From: Schlesneria paludicola DSM 18645
GTDB lineage: Bacteria; Planctomycetota; Planctomycetia; Planctomycetales; Planctomycetaceae
Reading direction: 5' to 3'
Assembly (NCBI GenBank): GCA_945862235.1
Contig: CAMAYU010000001.1
Location: forward strand, 78,100 to 142,099
DNA length: 64,000 bases
Each line of letters opens with the position of its first letter. Position 1 is the stretch's first letter. The position numbers and the translations under genes were made by a program. The notes beneath the pieces were generated by a model. The model saw only the letters and a list, made by a program, of their open reading frames with translations. It did no database searches and was not told the origin of the DNA. Positions 44,946-53,699 of this stretch are shown here, in pieces.

Positions 44946-47900
44946 ATGACCGCGACCTTTGGGCGAGTTGTTGTGCTGGTCGGCTTGATGTGTTGGGCGG
45001 GCGGGCCGGTGATGGCTCAGGTGCTCGAACCCGAGGCTCTGCAGCGGAAGCAGGAGGATCAGCAGCGGGCGCGGACGATGACGCGCGAGTTACTGGGCGG
45101 GGTGCTTGATGTGCAGCTTCGGCAGCTCGACGAGAACGGGTTGTCGGGCGAGGAGATTTACCGCGACATCAAACTGATGCGTGGGAGTCTCAACCATCTC
45201 ATCGACCACGAAATGTCGAAGGTTGTCGATCTGCTGGCCGAAGCGCAGCGGTTGCCGCAGGACAAGCGTGAGGCTGCGTTCGTCGAGGCTCGTCAGCAGA
45301 TCAGAACCGTCGTGAGGCAGCTTGCGGTGGAGCGGCAGAACCTGATGAAGCGGCTCAAAATTGCCGAGTTGGCCGAACAGGTGCGGCGGTTAATTCGTAT
45401 TCAGACCACTGTGCAAGTCGCCACGAAGGGGCTTCCCGCCGAGGCCAAGACGCGGCAGGAAGCGCTGACGCTGAAGGCGATCGAAGACCAGCGCGATGTG
45501 AAGGAACTGTTCCTGCATCTGGTCGATACGCTGGTGGACATGAAGTCGTGGAGTGGTTTGCTCGCGGCGACCGCTGCGGACGGGTTGCGAATCCTCAAGG
45601 CGGCGGATGTCGGCAAGCATCTCGATGGCGCGGGAAGCACGCTGCAATCCGTGAAGTACGACCTCGCGGTCGATCATCAGGACAAGGTGATCAAGGGACT
45701 TCGTGACTTGCTGAAGGTGATCGAGCGGACTCAGGGAGCACTCAACTCTGAAAAAATGCAAACGATCGACAAGGTCCGCGCCCTGGCCGAGAAGCAGAAG
45801 GCGCTGAAGGAAGAGACGAAGAAGCTCGACGAGAATCAAAAGCCGTCACAGGAGTTGGTCGAAGCGCAGGCGAAGCTCCAGCAGGAGATCGCCTCGTTGC
45901 AAGAAAGCATCAAGGAGAACGCAAAGGCTGACGCACTGATTCAACAGGCGGAGACGGCGGCTCTCGATGCGGCCGCCGATCTGCTCGACAGCAAGCCGCA
46001 GGAGGCACTCGACGATCAGAGCAAGGTGCTGGGGAATCTCGCCGCGTTGGAGAAGGCGCTGAAGGATCAGGCCAAGCAAGACTCGCAGGCGAAGTCGGCG
46101 AATGAACTGGCTCAGGCAGTGAAGGCGCTGGAAGAGACGAAGCAGACGCTCGCCGAGGCTCAGAAGAAGCAGGACGCCGCCGAAGCGAAGGCCAACCAAA
46201 ATGCTCAAGCCGCCGCGCCGGAAGAGAAGGCCGTGGCCGAGACCGTTCAAGCCGCCGCCGACAAGAATGAACTTCCGCCCGCCGTCGAACAGGCTCTGGC
46301 CGAAGCGACCGCCGCAGCAAAAGAGGCCGAGAAGAATCTCATCGAGGCCAAGCCGGAAAGGGCGACGGCTCTCGAAGAGAAGGCTCTCGACAAAGCTCAA
46401 GATGCGCTCGAGCGAGCGATGGATACGGTCGATGCCGCGATCGCTGATACCAAGCGACAAGAAGCGGCCGTGAAGATCGGTGAACTTGCGCGGGCCGCCG
46501 AAGTGCTGGAGCGTGCCGCTGCCGAAGAGAAGGCTATCGCCGCCGATGCGACGGAACTCGCCGAGGCCGCTGCTCAGAAGGATGCGACCGTCGAGGACAA
46601 AGCCGAGATCGCGAAGGACGCGAAGGAACTTGCTGAACGTCAGGCCGATGTGAAAGAGATCGCGAGCAAGATCGCCGAGGCGTTGGCTCAAACGTCACCG
46701 GAAGCGGCGAAGGATGCGGCCGAGGGAGCGACCGAGGCGATGGAGTCGGGTGCCGATTTGCAGGCTGTCGCGGATGCCAAGGCTGCTGATCCACAGGCTG
46801 CTGCGACAGACGCGGCCAAGGATGCGAAAGAATCCTCGCAGAAGTTGGCCGAAGCAGCCAAAGAAATTCGCAAGGAGATTGCCGCCACCGCGAAGGAACT
46901 CGCCAAGGTGAGTGAAGCTCAAGCGAAGGAACTGACCGAAGCGCGCGAAGCGGTCGAGAAGGCAATCGACGCGATCCCTGACAACGAGAAGACGGCGAAG
47001 CTCGAAGCGGCCAAGGACAAATTGCAAGAGGCGATGCAGGAACAGGCCAAGGCGCAGGGGAAGCCGGAAGCGGCTGCGGCACTGGAACTCGCGAACCAGA
47101 TCGCCGAAGCGAAGGAAGCTCAGAACGACGCGGATGCCGCCGCCGAAGCGGCCGATGCGGGAGAAGGTTCGGAGCTGAAGGCCGCGACCAAACAAGAAGA
47201 GGTGGCGGAGAAAGCTCAAGCCGCCGCTGAGACTGCGGCCAAACGGCCTGAAGCGGCGAAGGCCAAGGCGGAAGGAAAACCGGATGCACTGACGAAGGCA
47301 TTGGATCAGGCTCAACAAGCTGCGACCGAAGCGGCCAAGCAACAACTCGATGGTAATGAAGCGGCGGCGGAAGCCTCGCGCGATGCGGCCGAAGCGGCAC
47401 TCGACAAGGCGGCTGAGTTGGCTCAAGTGGAAGCGGCTGCCGCAATGGAAGCTCCTTCGACCGGGAAACCTGATGCGAAGGCACAAGCCAAGGCTGCCGA
47501 GGCGGCCGAGGCGGCTCAAGAGTTGGCCGCCGAAGTCACTCCCGAAGCGGGGCAGGCTCTCGAACCCGCGGCCGGTGCGACGGAAGCGGCTGAACAGGCG
47601 TTGGCCAACAATCCTGAAGCGGCTCCGGCAGCTCAGGCCAAGGCAGCGGAAACGCTAAAGAATGCGGGGAAGAACCTCGACGACGCGATCCAGAAGGCGG
47701 CGACCGAACAGGCGAAGGCTCTCGCCGAACAAGGGAAGCAAGCGGAAGCTCTGGCCGATCAAGTCGCGAAGGCCGATCCCGCGGCCGCCGAAGCGATTGA
47801 TGCGGCCGCTGACGCCGCTGAGATGGGAGCCGAAGCAGGCAACTCGCCACAGCAACTCGAAGCGGCCGCGAACACCGCCGAGATGGCACTCGAACGAGCC

Positions 47901-48932
47901 GCCGCTGATCTCGCCGCGAAGGAACAGGAAGTGAAACGAGACCAGGCGATCGCCGAGTCGATCGCGAACCTCGCGACCGATCAGCAGGCCGCTGCCGAGA
48001 TGATTGCGGAGCAGGGTGCGAAGCTCGAACAACTCGCGGGTGAGGCGGGTGACATGCCGACTGCTGCGGAACAGTCGGCCGCGCAGAAGTTGAACGAAGC
48101 TCAGAACGCTTTCGCGGATGCTCAAGAAGCGACGGGACAGGGAGCGGTCGAATTGTCGGGTCAAACCGAAGTCGCCAACACGCCGCTGCGAGAAGCACTC
48201 GATTTGGCGTCCAATCTTCCGGTGATCGAAGCGGCGACTCAGATGTTGGCCGATGCGGCGATGGCGGAAGCCCTCGCCGCCGGTGAGCCTCTTCCCGAAG
48301 GATCGGCCGAAGGACAACCGATGCCGAGCGAAGGACAGCCCGGTGAAGGTCAGCCGATGCCAGCGGACGGTTCCGCTCCGGGCGAAGGTCAACCGAAGTC
48401 CGGACAACCGGGACAAGGCAAGCCCAACGCGAATCCAGGGCAACTCGGCACGGGCTTCGTCCCGCAGTCGCCGAAAGTGACCGCGCAAGCGATCGCCGGT
48501 GAGAAGGCTCAACAGGCGATGCAGCAGGCGCTCAGTCAGGCTCAGTTGCCGCTGGCTCAACAGACCCCCAACGGCCAGCCCGCTCAACCGGGGCAGCCGA
48601 GTCAGCCGCAACCGAGCCAAGAGGGGGCACCCACACCGGGTCAACCGTCGGACTCCTCCAAGCTGGCGAAGAAGGACGGCGGACCGACCACCAACCAAAA
48701 GGTGAAAGACGGCAAGATCGAGAAACAACCGGAAGGGACCGATGTCGCCGACAGCAAGTCCGCGAAGGCTCGCGAACCGGAAGAAGGCGTGTTGGCGAGA
48801 CAGCTCAAAGACGAACCGTGGTTCGCCAAGCTGCCGCCGGAACTCCGCAAGTCGATCCGCGCGGGGGCGGGTCAGAAGCCGCCGCGCGCCTATGAGGAAC
48901 GGCTGCGGAAATACTTTGAGAGCGTGGACTGA
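44946..48932 (+). CDS. Giant exported Ala/Glu/Lys coiled-coil protein
   Basis: A 1328-residue protein. A signal peptide (core VVVLVGLMCWAGGPVMA) precedes QVLEPEALQRKQEDQQ. Residues about 30-300 are a long helical region with DIKLMRGSLNHLIDHEMSKV. From about 300 to 1100 the composition is overwhelmingly Ala, Glu, Lys, Gln and Asp, consistent with extended coiled coil or single helix. About 1110-1270 is a Pro/Gly/Gln low-complexity linker. The final 40 residues (PWFAKLPPELRKSIRAGAGQ...ERLRKYFESVD) look like a conserved compact end domain. The ATG at 44946 follows gaggaga. It is likely a periplasmic rod partnering with the vWA/MoxR components. Confidence 0.82.
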   Translation: MTATFGRVVVLVGLMCWAGGPVMAQVLEPEALQRKQEDQQRARTMTRELLGGVLDVQLRQLDENGLSGEEIYRDIKLMRGSLNHLIDHEMSKVVDLLAEAQRLPQDKREAAFVEARQQIRTVVRQLAVERQNLMKRLKIAELAEQVRRLIRIQTTVQVATKGLPAEAKTRQEALTLKAIEDQRDVKELFLHLVDTLVDMKSWSGLLAATAADGLRILKAADVGKHLDGAGSTLQSVKYDLAVDHQDKVIKGLRDLLKVIERTQGALNSEKMQTIDKVRALAEKQKALKEETKKLDENQKPSQELVEAQAKLQQEIASLQESIKENAKADALIQQAETAALDAAADLLDSKPQEALDDQSKVLGNLAALEKALKDQAKQDSQAKSANELAQAVKALEETKQTLAEAQKKQDAAEAKANQNAQAAAPEEKAVAETVQAAADKNELPPAVEQALAEATAAAKEAEKNLIEAKPERATALEEKALDKAQDALERAMDTVDAAIADTKRQEAAVKIGELARAAEVLERAAAEEKAIAADATELAEAAAQKDATVEDKAEIAKDAKELAERQADVKEIASKIAEALAQTSPEAAKDAAEGATEAMESGADLQAVADAKAADPQAAATDAAKDAKESSQKLAEAAKEIRKEIAATAKELAKVSEAQAKELTEAREAVEKAIDAIPDNEKTAKLEAAKDKLQEAMQEQAKAQGKPEAAAALELANQIAEAKEAQNDADAAAEAADAGEGSELKAATKQEEVAEKAQAAAETAAKRPEAAKAKAEGKPDALTKALDQAQQAATEAAKQQLDGNEAAAEASRDAAEAALDKAAELAQVEAAAAMEAPSTGKPDAKAQAKAAEAAEAAQELAAEVTPEAGQALEPAAGATEAAEQALANNPEAAPAAQAKAAETLKNAGKNLDDAIQKAATEQAKALAEQGKQAEALADQVAKADPAAAEAIDAAADAAEMGAEAGNSPQQLEAAANTAEMALERAAADLAAKEQEVKRDQAIAESIANLATDQQAAAEMIAEQGAKLEQLAGEAGDMPTAAEQSAAQKLNEAQNAFADAQEATGQGAVELSGQTEVANTPLREALDLASNLPVIEAATQMLADAAMAEALAAGEPLPEGSAEGQPMPSEGQPGEGQPMPADGSAPGEGQPKSGQPGQGKPNANPGQLGTGFVPQSPKVTAQAIAGEKAQQAMQQALSQAQLPLAQQTPNGQPAQPGQPSQPQPSQEGAPTPGQPSDSSKLAKKDGGPTTNQKVKDGKIEKQPEGTDVADSKSAKAREPEEGVLARQLKDEPWFAKLPPELRKSIRAGAGQKPPRAYEERLRKYFESVD

Positions 48933-48938
48933 ACCAAC

Positions 48939-49021
48939 GTAGGGTGCGTGGAGTCTTCGGAACGCACCATTTAGATTCGCGGTCACATAGCGGTGCGTTC
49001 CGAAGACTCCACGCACCCTAC
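48939..49021. repeat. Perfect 30-bp-arm palindrome
   Basis: Arms 48939-48968 and 48992-49021 are perfect complements (gtagggtgcgtggagtcttc...). The loop is 23 bases. It lies immediately after the giant coiled-coil gene. A second, imperfect pair (gtgggggcgggtttctta, 49031-49048, and taaagaatctgcccccac, 49087-49104) follows. Confidence 0.93.
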
Positions 49022-49224
49022 AAACTGAATGTGGGGGCGGGTTTCTTACCTGTCCGTCACAGCGCCGCATGAAATTCACAGGCAGATAAAGAATCTGCCC
49101 CCACGAAAGACGTAGCCCCCTCCCCCGACGATGGGGGAGACGGGACAAGGCGAAGACGAAGAGAAGACAACACCAACAGCCAACCGGCTCTGACCATCAA
49201 CCTTCAACCCGAGACCAACGAACC

Positions 49225-50253
49225 ATGACAACTGAAAATCTTTCCGCTGACGATGTGGCTGCCGTGCAGAAGTGCGAGCAGGCGTATAACAAGCTCCGTG
49301 ACGAATTGGCCAAGGTGATCGTTGGTCAGAACGAGGTGATCGAGCAGGTGCTGATCGCGGTGTTTGCCCGCGGCCATGCCCTGCTGGAAGGTGTGCCCGG
49401 ACTGGCGAAGACGCTGCTCGTGAGTTCGCTCGCGCAGGCATTGCACCTGTCGTTCAAGCGGATTCAGTTCACGCCTGACTTGATGCCGAGCGACGTGACC
49501 GGGACCGATGTGATTCAGGAGAACATGGAGACTCACAACCGCGAGTACAAGTTTCTCCCCGGCCCGCTGTTCGCGAACATGATTCTCGCGGACGAAATCA
49601 ACCGGACTCCTCCGAAGACGCAGGCGGCGATGCTCGAAGCGATGCAGGAGCGGCAGGTCTCAGCGGGCGGGAAGATTCACAAGCTGCCCGACCCGTTCTT
49701 CGTGCTGGCGACTCAGAATCCGCTCGAACAAGAGGGAACGTACCCGCTGCCGGAAGCCCAGCTCGACCGGTTCCTGCTCCACATTCGAGTTGATTATCCG
49801 ACTGCAGCCGATGAATGGGAGATCGCTCGCCGCGTGACAAGCGGACGCGCCGAAGCGATCGAAACGGCGATGCACGGTGACGACATCATCACTTATCAAA
49901 AGCTCGTCCAGCGGGTGCCGGTCAGCGACCAAGTGCTGGGCTATGCTCACGCCTTGGTTCGCGCGTCGCGACCGGGTGCTCCGGAAGCTCCCGACTTCGT
50001 CAACAAGTGGGTCAATTGGGGAGCAGGCCCGCGCGGCTTGCTGACTCTCGTTACCTGTGCTAAGGCCCGCGCAATTCTCTACGGTCGCTACCACGCAACA
50101 GTCGGCGACGTGCAGGCCGTGGCCAAGGGCGCGCTGCGTCACCGCATCGCCCCGAACTATGCCGCTCAAGCGGCCGACGTGAACAGCGAGAAGCTGATTG
50201 GCATGCTGATGGAGAAAACGCCAGCGGACAAGAAGTACGTGCAGCCAGCGTGA
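49225..50253 (+). CDS. MoxR family AAA+ ATPase
   Basis: A 342-residue AAA+ ATPase of the MoxR group. Walker A is GVPGLAKT (56-63). Walker B is ILADEINRTPP with Asp123 and Glu124. MLEAMQERQVS, the sensor-1 region VLATQNPLEQEGTYPLPEAQLDRF and a C-terminal lid complete the fold. MoxR ATPases act as chaperones for vWA-containing partners, helping assemble or activate membrane or metal-containing complexes. Here it is followed by the DUF58 gene (92-base gap) and preceded by the BatA and vWA proteins, so they likely form one system. Cytoplasmic. Confidence 0.96.
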   Translation: MTTENLSADDVAAVQKCEQAYNKLRDELAKVIVGQNEVIEQVLIAVFARGHALLEGVPGLAKTLLVSSLAQALHLSFKRIQFTPDLMPSDVTGTDVIQENMETHNREYKFLPGPLFANMILADEINRTPPKTQAAMLEAMQERQVSAGGKIHKLPDPFFVLATQNPLEQEGTYPLPEAQLDRFLLHIRVDYPTAADEWEIARRVTSGRAEAIETAMHGDDIITYQKLVQRVPVSDQVLGYAHALVRASRPGAPEAPDFVNKWVNWGAGPRGLLTLVTCAKARAILYGRYHATVGDVQAVAKGALRHRIAPNYAAQAADVNSEKLIGMLMEKTPADKKYVQPA

Positions 50254-50267
50254 TCTTCCTTTAGAAG

Positions 50268-50307
50268 AACCCCTCACCCTCTCCCCGCAAGGCCGGGGCG
50301 AGGGGAC
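50268..50307. repeat. GC palindrome, same element as the rnr insertions
   Basis: cccctcaccctctccccgc followed by ccggggcgaggggac. It closely matches the two copies inside rnr at 10315-10358 and 11776-11818. Here it is intergenic, between moxR and the DUF58 gene. Confidence 0.88.
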
Positions 50308-50345
50308 AAGGCAGAAGACGAATACAGGCTTCCCGAGATCAACAC

Positions 50346-51254
50346 ATGACCGCCTCAGTTCTTTCCCGTTACCTCAACCCAGAAGTTTTGAGCCGCGTTG
50401 CCGATCGAACGGTCGAGCCGCGTGGTCTCGTGCTGGGCAATCTGGCCGGGGCGCACAAGTCGCCGCTGTCGGGGTTTGCCGTCGAGTTCGCCGGGCACCG
50501 CGATTACGTGGTCGGTGACGATCCGAAGCACATCGACTGGCGGCTGTACTACAAACGGGATCGGCTCTCGATCAAGCAGTATGAGATGGAGACGAACTTC
50601 GTCTGCCACCTGCTGCTCGATGTCAGCGCATCGATGAGGTACGGGGACGAACAGCAACAGAAGTTGCTGTATGCGGCTCAGGCCGCGACGACGCTGGGCT
50701 ATTCGATCGTGAACCAGAGCGACAAAGTCTCACTCGCTACGTTCGACGACCGCGTGCGGGGCTACATTCCGCCGAGCAATTCGTTGTCGCAGATTCACCG
50801 CATGACGCACCATCTCGACGAACTGGAACCAGTCGAGAAGACGAACATGGCCGAGTGCTTGACCGAGCTGACGGGGCGCATGGGTCGTCGCGAGATCGTG
50901 ATGATCTTCAGCGACTTCTTCACGGACATGGAGGCGCTCGAAGCGGCCTTGCAGCGGATGCGCTACAACCGCCACGAAGTCGTCTTGTTTCACGTTCTGC
51001 ATCACCACGAGCGGACCTTCGAGTTTGAAGGGATGGTGAAGTTCCTTGGCCTCGAAGAAGTGAGCGAGTACCTCACGCAAACCGAGGACATCCGCCGAGG
51101 CTACCTCGACGCCGTGGGCCGGTACGAGACGGCTCTCGACGACATCTGCCGCCGCAACAAGATCGAGCGCGTTCCCATCGATACGAGCCATGACTTGGGC
51201 GAAGTGCTAGTCGATCACCTCAACCAACGGACGCGGGTACGCGGCATCAGGTAG
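50346..51254 (+). CDS. DUF58 family protein
   Basis: A 302-residue soluble DUF58 protein. The DUF58 core signature GHRDYVVGDDPKHIDWRLY lies near 51-69. It is followed by a vWA-like region with LLLDVSASMRYGDEQQQKLLY (DxSxS-type site). IVMIFSDFFTDMEAL and VVLFHVLHHHER lie further on. There is no membrane helix, so unlike many DUF58 proteins it is cytoplasmic. DUF58 proteins are standard partners of MoxR ATPases, and the gene follows moxR by 92 bases. The ATG at 50346 is taken as the start. Confidence 0.94.
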   Translation: MTASVLSRYLNPEVLSRVADRTVEPRGLVLGNLAGAHKSPLSGFAVEFAGHRDYVVGDDPKHIDWRLYYKRDRLSIKQYEMETNFVCHLLLDVSASMRYGDEQQQKLLYAAQAATTLGYSIVNQSDKVSLATFDDRVRGYIPPSNSLSQIHRMTHHLDELEPVEKTNMAECLTELTGRMGRREIVMIFSDFFTDMEALEAALQRMRYNRHEVVLFHVLHHHERTFEFEGMVKFLGLEEVSEYLTQTEDIRRGYLDAVGRYETALDDICRRNKIERVPIDTSHDLGEVLVDHLNQRTRVRGIR

Positions 51255-51307
51255 CGGTCGTGATGTGTCAGGCTGCTAATTCGCTCACGGATGAGGATGG
51301 CGCAATT

Positions 51308-51497
51308 CACACTCACCCGAAGCGTAAGTTTTGAAGTTGCGCACTGTGAAGTTTTGTGAGTGCTCCCCACGCGAGGTCGGTGGGGGGACAGGAGACTCGC
51401 AACGGGGCTTGGTTCGCAATTTGGCTCAAACAGCGACTTCAAAACGCGTAAGCGAGGACGTGTGTCCGCATCCTCGCTTACGCTTCGGGTTAGTGTC
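51308..51497. repeat. A-family palindrome interrupted by a MITE-like element (A4)
   Basis: The left arm (actcacccgaagcgtaag, 51311-51328) and the right half (gcgtaagcgagga...tcctcgcttacgcttcgggt, 51446-51490) belong to the dispersed cccgaagcg family. The 116-bp element splits the left arm. Confidence 0.88.
51329..51444. mobile_element. MITE-like element, copy B
   Basis: A 116-bp element with terminal inverted repeats ttttgaagttgcg... and ...cgacttcaaaa. It is flanked by agcgtaag (51321-51328) and cgcgtaag (51445-51452), a 7-of-8 target duplication. Internally, gaagttttgtg, gtgctcccca and gaggtcggtgggg match the reverse complement of copy A (34048-34158), so the two copies are in opposite orientation. 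Confidence 0.82.
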
Positions 51498-51515
51498 AGC
51501 ATGGCCGTACGAGGG

Positions 51516-52784
51516 CTAACGCGGCACTGACCACCAGCGTTCGATTTGCTGCTGGAGTTGGGTGACGGTGGCGGGATGCTGTTCGGCTAGGTTCTTTACC
51601 TCCAGAGGATCGGCCTGCACGTCGTACAGTTCGACAGCGCCGGGTCCGTGTGGTTGGATGAGCTTCCAGTTTTCGGAGCGGCACCAGCGGAACTCCAAGC
51701 TGGCTGCGGGTTGATCGATGTCGGCGACATCATGGTGGAACGTCGCTCCAAACAACGCGGTTCGTTTAGACTTCCCTCCGTTCGCGGCGATGCGAGCCAA
51801 GTCGAGGCCGGGGAGCGGTTCCTTGGGAGTGACTCCCGCAGCGGCCAGTATTGTCGGGGCGATGTCGATCGAACTCACCAGCGTCTCATAGCGAGCCGGT
51901 TCGATGTGGCCGGGCCATTTCACGAGGATCGGTGTTCTGAGGCCGCCGTCGTAGGGCGACTTCTTGCTCTTCGGCGCGAACAGATTTCCGTTCGGCTGTT
52001 GAATCCAACCGTTGTCGCATGAGAAGACGACCAGCGTGTTGTTCGCGAGGCCGCTCTTTTCGAGATGAACGAGTAACTCACCGACCGTCTCGTCGAACCA
52101 TTCGCACATCGCGTGATACTTTGCGACGGGGAGCGTCTTGCCGTCACGCTGGTGCTTGGCCAGCAATCGCTCGGGCGGGTTGTGCGGCGTGTGAGGCAGC
52201 ATCGGGGCGTACCACAGGAAGAACGGCCGGCCTTTGGCTCCGTCGATGAAATCGAAAACCGGCTGCATCCCTTCGCGCCCGATCTTGAGACCCACGTCAC
52301 CATGTCGCCCGCCACGAGCCGGATCACCGTGAGACATCGCCGCAGTAAAGCCCCCTTCTGCAGGAGCACCCTCCCACCATTTGCCACTTTGAAAGCTGGA
52401 GTAGCCATGCTCTCCGAGCCACTTCGGGATCATCGGGAGTCGCTTCACATGACGAAGCATCTCGTTGCGATCGGTTCCCTTCGGCGGGTCGTTGCCGCTG
52501 ATCTTGTGCTGATGTGTGTAGAGGCCGGTCAGCAGACACGCGAGACTCGGACGACAGAGGCTGCTCGGGACATAGCCTTGCGTGAAGCAGGCACTCTGGC
52601 TGGCGAGCCGATCCAAATGCGGCGTTTTGATCTCGGGATGGCCCATGAATCCGTAGTCGGTCCACGCCTGATCGTCCCCCAAAATCATCACGATGTTCGG
52701 TGGTTCGGCCGCTCGTACCGATGCAATCCCACCGAGCAAGCAGCTCAGACCGGCGCAGAGCGTGAGGAGTAACGAGCGGTTCAT
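51516..52784 (-). CDS. Exported sulfatase with atypical CRPSL active-site motif
   Basis: A 422-residue sulfatase-fold protein with a signal peptide (core LLLTLCAGLSCLLGGIASV). Metal-binding Asp37-Asp38 lie in IVMILGDDQAWTDYG. The formylglycine motif is C77-R-P79-S-L81, so the Arg of the usual C-x-P-S-R is Leu. Downstream landmarks are present: CDNGWIQQPNG near the second metal site, KWPGHI and the C-terminal substrate region. Sulfatases cleave sulfate esters of glycans and are greatly expanded in planctomycetes. The altered motif could mean loss of Cys maturation or a tolerated variant. The ATG at 52784 precedes the signal peptide. Confidence 0.9.
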   Translation of the reverse strand: MNRSLLLTLCAGLSCLLGGIASVRAAEPPNIVMILGDDQAWTDYGFMGHPEIKTPHLDRLASQSACFTQGYVPSSLCRPSLACLLTGLYTHQHKISGNDPPKGTDRNEMLRHVKRLPMIPKWLGEHGYSSFQSGKWWEGAPAEGGFTAAMSHGDPARGGRHGDVGLKIGREGMQPVFDFIDGAKGRPFFLWYAPMLPHTPHNPPERLLAKHQRDGKTLPVAKYHAMCEWFDETVGELLVHLEKSGLANNTLVVFSCDNGWIQQPNGNLFAPKSKKSPYDGGLRTPILVKWPGHIEPARYETLVSSIDIAPTILAAAGVTPKEPLPGLDLARIAANGGKSKRTALFGATFHHDVADIDQPAASLEFRWCRSENWKLIQPHGPGAVELYDVQADPLEVKNLAEQHPATVTQLQQQIERWWSVPR

Positions 52785-53117
52785 CGTGGTCCGTTCTTTC
52801 GAGTGAGTTCGGGATCTGCAACGGTGGCGGCAAAGTCTACTGGCCGCTTTTGCCGCGTCGAAGTGACTCGGGAAAACAATCTCGCCGGTTTTGATATGAC
52901 TTGTCGGGCAATGGCTTGGGATGACGGCGCGGGCAAAGTAGCGAGGTTGACACCACCCAGACACCCGCGTCTAATTCGCCCCGGTTGTAGACGGTGCAAC
53001 ACCCAGATGGGATCGCAATTGTCCAGGTCTGGAGAGCGGCGGGGACTTTCAAAAACGTCCTTTGCCAATCTCGGGCCGCACCGTTTCGGATCAGTCACAC
53101 GGTTAGGAGAACAGTTC
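52785..53117. other. Divergent intergenic region
   Basis: 333 bases between the sulfatase (minus) and the CxxCH protein (plus). No repeat family or gene is recognised. The promoters of both genes must lie here. Confidence 0.4.
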
Positions 53118-53459
53118 ATGCGGAAGATTTGGACTTGGGTTGCAGTTGTTGCTGCGTTGGCGATCACGGCCGATGCACAGGCTCGCCCGGACTACTTGAA
53201 CAAGGGCTTCACCCCGGCCTATCCAGCCCTCAAGGCTGAGATCGAAACGGCCAAGTGCGGCATTTGTCACGGTAGTGACAAAAAAGTGCGGAACGACTAC
53301 GGCAAGGCTTTCGGCGCGGCTCTCGGTGAACCAAAGGTGACCGATGTCGAAAAGATCAAGGCCGCTCTCAAGAAGGCCGAAGCCGAGAAGAGCAGCACCG
53401 AAGGCAAGACCTTCGGCGACCTCATCAAGGACGGCAAGCTCCCCGGCAAGAACCCGTGA
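53118..53459 (+). CDS. Small exported mono-CxxCH protein
   Basis: A 113-residue protein with a signal peptide (MRKIWTWVAVVAALAITADA, cleaved near QAR). A single C-G-I-C-H motif follows at about 47-51 (ETAKCGICHG), suggesting covalent haem c. The second half is Lys/Glu-rich and helical. There is no obvious Met axial ligand downstream, so ligation is uncertain. The ATG at 53118 follows aggaga. A good intrinsic terminator lies about 75 bases after the stop codon, so it is a single-gene transcript. Possibly a small periplasmic electron carrier. Confidence 0.78.
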   Translation: MRKIWTWVAVVAALAITADAQARPDYLNKGFTPAYPALKAEIETAKCGICHGSDKKVRNDYGKAFGAALGEPKVTDVEKIKAALKKAEAEKSSTEGKTFGDLIKDGKLPGKNP

Positions 53460-53532
53460 TCTCCGAGTGATGCACTGAGACCGAGCAATCGGCGAACTCT
53501 TCGCAACACTGTTGACAGCGAGATGACATCCG

Positions 53533-53576
53533 CCGCAGCCCGATACCATCAGTTGGTGTCGGGCTGCGGTTTTTTT
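53533..53576 (+). terminator. Rho-independent terminator
   Basis: The stem ccgcagcccgatacca pairs with tggtgtcgggctgcgg (one mismatch; 4-base loop, tcag), followed by seven T residues. A textbook intrinsic terminator for the mono-CxxCH gene. Confidence 0.92.
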
Positions 53577-53699
53577 ATTGGGTGGCCGGGGAACCGACAA
53601 CGTGTTCGTGTGAAATCCGGGGTCAGGTGCAGGGCCAGCGCGCACACGGGGATGGCGTGAGGGATTGGGCGGTTAGGCGACGGGCAAGAGAAAGTAGCC

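Noticed and set aside
46534..49148. Long antisense frames opposite the coiled-coil gene
   Set aside because: They arise from the extreme Ala/Glu/Lys codon bias of the plus-strand gene and encode Arg/Leu/Ser/Pro low complexity.
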